Origin: CBDATG01 sp965200145
Lineage (GTDB): Bacteria; Chloroflexota; Dehalococcoidia; Lucifugimonadales; Lucifugimonadaceae
NCBI GenBank assembly: GCA_965200145.1
Contig: CBDATG010000003.1
Location: forward strand, 372,001-436,000
Length of the DNA: 64,000 bases
Direction: 5' to 3'
The position numbers were made by a program, and so were the translations under genes. Shown here piece by piece: positions 58,768-64,000 of this stretch. Numbering within the stretch: position 1 is the first letter of the stretch; each line of letters starts with the position of its first letter. The notes beneath the pieces are model-generated. The model was not told where the DNA came from and made no database searches. It worked only from the letters and a program-made list of their open reading frames with translations.

Positions 58768-60282
58768 ATGTCTTTGTGGGTTAAATCCCGCATGGCATCG
58801 TGGCGGATGAGCACGGCCGCATTACTAGCGGTTGTTGCGTCTGTCGCGTTGTCAGCGGCTTGCACAGGAACAGATCCGACACCAACGGCACAGGCTACCG
58901 CCGTGCCAACGGTAGCAGCTACGAGCACTAGCGTACCTGCTGCCACGCCAACGGCGCAGGCTACAGTTGCGCCGACGCCAACGGTTCAAGCTACTACTCA
59001 GCCGATGCCGGCACCTACGAGCACTCGAGTCCCGGCAGCCACGCCAACGGCGCAACCCACACGTGCGCCGGCGCCTACACCGACTCGCGTTCCGACCGCC
59101 ACGCCTACGGTTCAAACCGTGGACAATCTCTCGGTCGTTACGAGCACTAGCATTCTGGCAGATTGGGTGCGTGCAGTTGGCGGTGATCGCGTCACGGTCA
59201 AATCACTGGTTCCGCGCCAATCTGATCCCCATAACTTCCAGCCTGGCGCACGCGATATCGCCGATGTCGCCGACGCGGATGTTATTTTCGTCGTGGGATT
59301 GGGTCTCGAGGAGTCGTGGTTGGACGACCTGATTCGCAATGCGGCGAAGAGCCCCGAGACGATAGTGGAGCTCGCGGATGGGATCGATCCGATTCCTTTC
59401 GCTGAATTCGGCGGTGGGCATGATGACCACGACGAGGACGAGCATGGCGACGAGGACCACGAAGGACACGACCATGACGAAGACCATGAAGGCGAAGATG
59501 GCGATGAACATGACGAGGACGAGCATGGCGATGAGGACCACGAAGGACATGACCATGACGAAGACCATGAGGGCGAGGGCCACGACGAGGATGGTGATGA
59601 ACACCACGAAGACGAAGATGGTCACGCACATGACGAAAACGAGGATGGCGACCACGAAGGACACGATCATGAGGACGAGGATGAGCACGGGCACGACGAG
59701 GACGAGGACGCTCATGGCGATGATCATCACGGTCATGATCACGGTCCCAACGATCCGCACTTCTGGTTCGACCCGGAGCGGGTTAAGATAGCAGTCGAGA
59801 CGATAGAGCGTGAGCTGTCCGCCCGCGCTCCAGGGTTGCACGATGAGTTCCACGACCGCGCAGACGCGTACATGGAGCAGTTGGATGCGTTGGACGCTTG
59901 GGTAGTTAACCGCGTTGCTTCTGTCCCGCAGTCCGCCAGGTACCTCGTCACTACTCACGACTCATTCGGATACTTCGCAGCTCGCTACGGCTTTGAGATC
60001 GTTGGCGCTGTCATCCCGGGTGGTGGCACGGAGGTTGAGCCGTCGCCGACCGAGCTGGCCGCGCTGGCGGAACTGATCCAGGAGCACGGCGTGGCTGTGG
60101 TATTCTCCGAGGAGCAGCTGTCGGACGCTTTGACAAAGACCCTGGCATCCGAGGCGGGTGCTATGGTAGTCGGCGGGCTCTACACCGGTTCGTTGGGTGC
60201 AGAAGGGTCGCCCGCGGCGACCTACATTGGCCTGGTGAGGAATAATGCCGAAGTGATCGCGAATGCGCTGACACCTCGCTAA
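58768..60282 (+). CDS. Zinc/manganese ABC transporter substrate-binding lipoprotein (ZnuA-like) with giant His-acidic loop
   Basis: The 504-residue protein has a lipoprotein signal (LSAACTG, Cys near residue 32), a Thr/Pro/Ala-rich stalk (about 35-115) and a ZnuA-like cluster A-I binding fold. Metal-ligand histidines lie in SDPHNFQPGA near 152, DPHFWFDP near 330 and TTHDSFGYFAARYGF near 395. Between them, residues about 215-326 are almost entirely His, Asp, Glu and Gly. ZnuA proteins usually carry a shorter His loop; this one is several times longer. It probably buffers or captures zinc outside the membrane. The ATPase and permease genes follow. Confidence 0.9.
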   Translation: MSLWVKSRMASWRMSTAALLAVVASVALSAACTGTDPTPTAQATAVPTVAATSTSVPAATPTAQATVAPTPTVQATTQPMPAPTSTRVPAATPTAQPTRAPAPTPTRVPTATPTVQTVDNLSVVTSTSILADWVRAVGGDRVTVKSLVPRQSDPHNFQPGARDIADVADADVIFVVGLGLEESWLDDLIRNAAKSPETIVELADGIDPIPFAEFGGGHDDHDEDEHGDEDHEGHDHDEDHEGEDGDEHDEDEHGDEDHEGHDHDEDHEGEGHDEDGDEHHEDEDGHAHDENEDGDHEGHDHEDEDEHGHDEDEDAHGDDHHGHDHGPNDPHFWFDPERVKIAVETIERELSARAPGLHDEFHDRADAYMEQLDALDAWVVNRVASVPQSARYLVTTHDSFGYFAARYGFEIVGAVIPGGGTEVEPSPTELAALAELIQEHGVAVVFSEEQLSDALTKTLASEAGAMVVGGLYTGSLGAEGSPAATYIGLVRNNAEVIANALTPR

Positions 60283-60325
60283 GTGCTGCTATCATGCACG
60301 ATCCAACAAGGAGACTTGGCACGCT

Positions 60326-61066
60326 ATGGGCGCGAGGGCGGCCGTAAGTTCACACGGCGCGGCAGTTAAGTTCGGCGCGAACACCGTCCTCGACGACGTG
60401 TCCTTTGAGGTGCCGACTGGCACCCTAGTCGGCGTCGTTGGTCCGAACGGCGCGGGCAAGTCGACGCTGTTGCAGGCACTAGTCGGCATCCAAGACTTGG
60501 ATGCCGGCTCGGTGCTGATCAACGGCAACCCTCCGCACAAAGCGCGCGGAGAGGTCAGCTACATCCCGCAGGCCGAATCGGTGAATTGGGATTTCCCTGT
60601 GTCGGTGCGCGATGTCGTCATGATGGGCTGCACACCGCGCATCGGTGCGTTTAGGTTGCCGTCGCGTCGCCATCGCGAGCTAGTTGATGCGTCGCTCGCG
60701 CGGGTTGGTCTCACTCATCGGTCTAGTGATCCTCTGGTAGAACTCTCCGGCGGTCAGCGCGAGCGGGTATTCGTTGCCCGTGCATTGGCGCAACGCGCCG
60801 ATGTGCTCCTGTTAGACGAAGCTTTCAGCGGTGTTGATGTTGCATCTCAGGAGGGCTTGTTGGAAGTCCTACGCGAGCTATGTGATGAGGGGAGGACTGT
60901 CATGATGACGACACATGACTTGGCGAAGCTAGAGGATAATGTTGATTTGCTGTTGTGCTTGAACTGCCACGTCTGTGCGTTCGGTCGTCCCTCTGAAGCA
61001 TTGACGCCTGAGGTGTATCGCGAGCTCTACGAGGCACACGGTGCGCCGTTTACCAACATGGATTAG
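60326..61066 (+). CDS. Metal ABC transporter ATPase (ZnuC/MntB-like)
   Basis: The 246-residue protein has Walker A GPNGAGKST near residue 38, signature LSGGQRERVFVARALAQ near 138, Walker B DVLLLDEAFSGVD and the switch histidine in MTTHDL. It powers metal uptake with the permease and the binding protein. AAGGAGA lies 13 bases before the ATG, rather far. It starts 43 bases after the binding-protein gene. The metal is inferred as zinc from the His-rich loop of its partner. Confidence 0.92.
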   Translation: MGARAAVSSHGAAVKFGANTVLDDVSFEVPTGTLVGVVGPNGAGKSTLLQALVGIQDLDAGSVLINGNPPHKARGEVSYIPQAESVNWDFPVSVRDVVMMGCTPRIGAFRLPSRRHRELVDASLARVGLTHRSSDPLVELSGGQRERVFVARALAQRADVLLLDEAFSGVDVASQEGLLEVLRELCDEGRTVMMTTHDLAKLEDNVDLLLCLNCHVCAFGRPSEALTPEVYRELYEAHGAPFTNMD

Positions 61067-61134
61067 TGCATCAACGCGCCCAGTCGCGCGTCTGTTGGGG
61101 TCGGTCATGTGTGAGGACTGTATGGAGGTTAACG

Positions 61135-61965
61135 GTGTGGTTTGATTCAGTTAATTTCTTGATGGAGCCGATGAGCTACTCGTTCATGGTCCGCGCGCTG
61201 ATCGCGTCTGTGCTAGTCAGTGCTGTCTGTCCAATGGTTGGTCTGTTCGTCGTGACACGTGGCTATGGGTTCATGGGCGATGCGCTGGCGCATTCAGTGT
61301 TCCCCGGCATGGTAGCGGCGTTGGTGATAGGCCTCGCTCCCTGGTTCGGTGCCCTTCCGGCCGCCATCCTATTCGCCATCCTAGTCGGCTTCATCACTCG
61401 CAAGACGGGACTGCGTGCTGACTCGGCTATCGCGATACTCTTCGCGACGATGTTCGCGCTCGGAACGATAATGATCTCAATCTTCCGGTCGCAAGTGAGC
61501 ATTGACCTTGAAAGCTTGCTGCTAGGGCAGATTCTCGCGGTTTCCCGCCCAGACCTTTACACGATGGCCGCGCTCGCAACCTTGACAGCGGTTTACGTGG
61601 TAGGCTTCTACAGGCCACTCGTGTTCGTCAGTTTCGACTCGCTCGGCGCAGAGGTGGCAGGAATGCGGACCACTGCGATTGAGTACTCGTTGATGGCAAC
61701 GATCTCCGTGGTGGTGGTGTTGACCGCGCAGGCCGTGGGAGTGATACTAGTGCTTGCGATGCTGGTAGCACCGACCGCCAGCGCGGCGTTGATCCTCAAG
61801 CGACACGTAGGCGTAATCTTCTTGGGCATCGGGTTCGCTCTGTTCGCTTCAATATCTGGCTTGTACCTGTCTTACTACCTGAATCTGCCGTCTGGTCCTT
61901 CCATAGCGATCGTGTCGGGTTTGTTGTTCGGTTGTGTTGCGCTACTGCGTCGACGCGTCGCTTAG
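61135..61965 (+). CDS. Metal ABC transporter permease (ZnuB/MntC-like)
   Basis: The 276-residue protein has about eight transmembrane helices and the ABC-3 family blocks MEPMSYSFMVRALIASVLVS, GYGFMGDALAHSVFPGMV and the coupling-region LGAEVAGMRTTAIEY. The start is GTG 61135, with GGAGG six bases upstream and a family-typical N-terminus; a GTG at 61066 overlapping the ATPase stop would add atypical residues. It completes the three-gene uptake operon. Confidence 0.92.
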   Translation: MWFDSVNFLMEPMSYSFMVRALIASVLVSAVCPMVGLFVVTRGYGFMGDALAHSVFPGMVAALVIGLAPWFGALPAAILFAILVGFITRKTGLRADSAIAILFATMFALGTIMISIFRSQVSIDLESLLLGQILAVSRPDLYTMAALATLTAVYVVGFYRPLVFVSFDSLGAEVAGMRTTAIEYSLMATISVVVVLTAQAVGVILVLAMLVAPTASAALILKRHVGVIFLGIGFALFASISGLYLSYYLNLPSGPSIAIVSGLLFGCVALLRRRVA

Positions 61966-62088
61966 CATCGATAAGGGCGCGGCGTTAACGCCAGTCGCGT
62001 CTGCCCATAACTCGTTTGCGTTAGAGTTGCATCTGTCACTCCGTCCGGCTTGGATTTCCGGATGCGAGGAAAACATCTGACTGCTACG

Positions 62089-63045
62089 ATGACACCACAC
62101 TACTTCGCAGGTAACCCACTTGACCGTGGCGACGTTGTGCGGCGTAGCGAGTCCGAGGTTCGGCGGATCATGAGCTCTGTCGAGTCGCGGGTCGTGTTGA
62201 TGCGCGATTTCGAGCCGCTGGTTCAGCGCGTCGGAGGTCGCGTCGCTCTAGCCCTGCTTCCGGCTCGGGATGCTGCTCGTGTGTGTCGGCAGGCATCTCG
62301 GACAGAAACGTACTTGGGCAGTAATGCAACAGGCTGCCATCTCGTTGCGTGGAACATCGCCGCGGATGGGATGCCTGACCCTGACGAATCTCTTTCGATA
62401 TTGGCTGGTGGCGTGTTTGAGTTCATGGAGCCCAGGGCGGCGGCCGAATTGTTGCCGCGATTTGAGACCGGCATTCTAGCGCAAGCGAAGTCCAACTTGG
62501 ATTGGCACCTGCGTCACCGTTATTGCGCGCGTTGCGGCGGCGAGACGCGTTCAGGGCGCGGTGGTCAACAGCGCTCGTGCGAGGGTTGCAGGGCGGAACA
62601 CTTCCCGCGAACGGACCCGGTCGTAATCACTCTAGTCACGGACGGAGATAGGTGTCTGCTGGGGCAATCTGCGGGGCGTCTACGTGCCATGAACATGTAC
62701 TCTGCCCTAGCTGGATTCATGGACCAGGGCGAGTCGATGGAGGAAGCCGTGCGTCGCGAGGTGAAGGAGGAGGCGGGCATCGAGGTGGGCCAGGTCAGGT
62801 ATCACTCTTCCCAACCGTGGCCATTCCCGAGCTCGTTGATGATCGGCAGCCACTCGCAAGCGTTGACAACTGAGATAGAGATCGACGAGTTCGAGATGAC
62901 GGATGTCCGTTGGTTCGATCGTGCAGATGTAGTGGGCGCGCTGGAACGTCGGAATCCGGACCTGAGAGTTCCCGGGCCGATAGCTATCGCACATCATCTG
63001 ATCAAGTCTTGGGCGTACGGCGAGGCCGGTGCGTTCGGCGTTTAA
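62089..63045 (+). CDS. nudC: NAD+ diphosphatase / RNA decapping NUDIX hydrolase NudC
   Basis: NudC cleaves NAD(H) and removes NAD caps from RNA. The 318-residue protein has a zinc ribbon (YCARCGG...SCEGCRAEHFPRTDP, about 155-185), the NUDIX box GFMDQGESMEEAVRREVKEE near 220 and the NudC signature SQPWPFPSSLM directly after it. ATG 62089 begins at MTPHYFAGNPLDRGD; a TTG at 62050 is also in frame. The gene is in the same direction as the transporter operon but separated by 123 bases. Confidence 0.93.
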   Translation: MTPHYFAGNPLDRGDVVRRSESEVRRIMSSVESRVVLMRDFEPLVQRVGGRVALALLPARDAARVCRQASRTETYLGSNATGCHLVAWNIAADGMPDPDESLSILAGGVFEFMEPRAAAELLPRFETGILAQAKSNLDWHLRHRYCARCGGETRSGRGGQQRSCEGCRAEHFPRTDPVVITLVTDGDRCLLGQSAGRLRAMNMYSALAGFMDQGESMEEAVRREVKEEAGIEVGQVRYHSSQPWPFPSSLMIGSHSQALTTEIEIDEFEMTDVRWFDRADVVGALERRNPDLRVPGPIAIAHHLIKSWAYGEAGAFGV

Positions 63046-63062
63046 TCTCACGACCCGCTACA

Positions 63063-63986
63063 TTGACAGCCGACCCCAACCTACGAATTTGCACACTGCT
63101 ACCCAGTGCAACGGAGATCGCGTACCTGTTGGGATTGGGACCAAACGTCGTTGGCGTGACTCACGAGTGCGACTATCCGGATGACGTGCAAAGCAAACGG
63201 CGCGTGGTGCACACCAGGATTGACACGGACGCGGACAGCGGGGCGATAGATGCTCAGGTCAGGTCATTTCAAGCGTCTGGACAGTCGGTCTACGAGCTCG
63301 ATGTCGCGGCCGTGACAGATCTCGCCCCGAATTTGATCATCACTCAAGGGCTTTGCGAGGTATGCGCCCTGCCGTACGACGATGTGGCATCGTTTGCCAA
63401 GCAGATGGATAGCGAACCTGACATCGTGTCGCTCAATCCCACATCGCTCGACGATGTGTTCGACGATATTGTCCGAGTGGGCAAAGCGGCTGGCATCGGC
63501 GACATTGCACGCGCGAAGGTCGCGGAACTGCAACGGCGTGCGGACAGCGTATGCGAGCGCGTGAAAGATTTACAGGTGCGTAAGGTCGCCTGCTTGGAGT
63601 GGCTTGACCCATTGATGGTCGGCGGCCACTGGGTCCCGGAGATGGTTGAATTGGCGGGCGGACGCGATGTCTTAGGCGTCTCGGGCGAGCCAACCCGCCG
63701 AGTCTCAGTCTCAGAAGTAGTGGAGTCAGGTCCGGAAGTGATTCTGCTAATGCCTTGCGGATATGATGTGGCAAGCGTCGTCAAGGAATCGGAATCGTCC
63801 TGTGCCACTTCTCAACTCTTGGCGGATGCCGCTTTACGTAGCTGCGCTGTCTACGCGTTTGACGCAAACGCCTACTTCAGCCGCAGCGGACCGCGCCTTG
63901 TAGATGGCATTGAGCTGATGTCGACGCTGTTCCATCCAGAGCTCATAGATGCCGGCAGGCAGGGTTGGGCGGTTAAACTCTCTTGA
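63063..63986 (+). CDS. BtuF-like substrate-binding protein without signal peptide
   Basis: The 307-residue protein has the cluster A-II binding-protein (TroA-like) layout: RICTLLPSATEIAYLLGLG at residues 7-25, THECDYPDD near 35, and LEWLDPLMVGGHWVPEMVEL near 180. It resembles cobalamin- or heme-binding BtuF-type proteins, but there is no signal peptide or lipobox and no transporter gene adjoins. It may work in the cytoplasm. QGLCEVCALPYDDV carries a Cys pair. The start is TTG 63063, 17 bases after nudC; longer frames run inside nudC. Confidence 0.75.
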   Translation: MTADPNLRICTLLPSATEIAYLLGLGPNVVGVTHECDYPDDVQSKRRVVHTRIDTDADSGAIDAQVRSFQASGQSVYELDVAAVTDLAPNLIITQGLCEVCALPYDDVASFAKQMDSEPDIVSLNPTSLDDVFDDIVRVGKAAGIGDIARAKVAELQRRADSVCERVKDLQVRKVACLEWLDPLMVGGHWVPEMVELAGGRDVLGVSGEPTRRVSVSEVVESGPEVILLMPCGYDVASVVKESESSCATSQLLADAALRSCAVYAFDANAYFSRSGPRLVDGIELMSTLFHPELIDAGRQGWAVKLS

Positions 63987-64000
63987 TGCGAGTTGAGTTT

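Noticed and set aside
59203..59958. 251-codon hydrophobic minus-strand frame that resembles a membrane protein
   Set aside because: It is the complement of the His/Asp/Glu-rich loop of the metal-binding protein; complementing GAC/GAG/CAC codons gives Val/Leu/Met-rich nonsense.

Overview
This is 64 kb of a bacterial chromosome of moderately high GC. The gene mix (MutS2, NudC, C5-pathway heme genes, a GMC oxidoreductase with a gluconate-dehydrogenase subunit 3-like partner, PhyH dioxygenase, enolase-superfamily dehydratase), lipoproteins with long Thr-Pro tracts, and several start codons close to predicted transcription starts suggest a Chloroflexota bacterium of the SAR202/Dehalococcoidia type. 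That placement is inference; no rRNA gene is present. Housekeeping blocks alternate with accessory islands full of DNA-modification genes, small unknown proteins, duplications and decaying copies.

Layout. 0-12.1 kb: DegV, RecG, a short inserted cassette beside a second partial copy of the recG 3' end, a large N6-adenine DNA methylase overlapping rlmN by 4 bp, MutS2 and an alpha/beta hydrolase. 12.2-13.8 kb: a small-gene module followed by a second, decayed copy. 14.0-17.0 kb: a complete 2,965-bp IS1595-type element with 27-bp inverted repeats and an 8-bp target duplication, carrying a transposase, a DNA methylase with a C-terminal HNH nuclease, and a 54-residue basic protein. 17.2-22.4 kb: an accessory island (DUF2806-like, trypsin-like, small membrane, DUF5677-like, and a coupled pair of paralogous HEPN-like proteins). 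22.5-27.4 kb: a formyltransferase and two paralogous Thr-Pro lipoproteins, one with a DegP-like protease domain. 27.4-29.5 kb: a TPR protein, ArgC and tRNA-Glu(TTC).

29.5-41.9 kb: a DNA methylase and a PLD-helicase flanked by scars showing that a helicase-methylase pair was duplicated and each copy lost the opposite gene. Next come small soluble-plus-membrane gene pairs (one naturally fused, one frameshifted), 137-478 bp repeats headed by a palindrome, and a coiled-coil protein built of 21-residue repeats. 42.0-48.5 kb: hemA-hemL, a membrane protein, the GMC oxidoreductase set and PhyH. 48.6-50.8 kb: a compact ubiquitin-like operon (Ubl, E2-like protein without cysteine, JAB-E1 fusion) behind a palindromic promoter, convergent with a DUF2971 gene. 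51.8-58.6 kb: polA, a membrane protein, an enolase-superfamily enzyme, and an ImmA/PIN-like toxin-antitoxin-type pair. 58.7-64.0 kb: a metal ABC transporter whose binding protein has a huge His/Asp/Glu loop, NudC, and a BtuF-like protein without a signal peptide.

The best candidates for something new are the IS1595 element carrying a methylase-HNH enzyme, the reciprocally decayed helicase-methylase system with its small membrane-protein pairs, and the three-gene ubiquitin-like operon.
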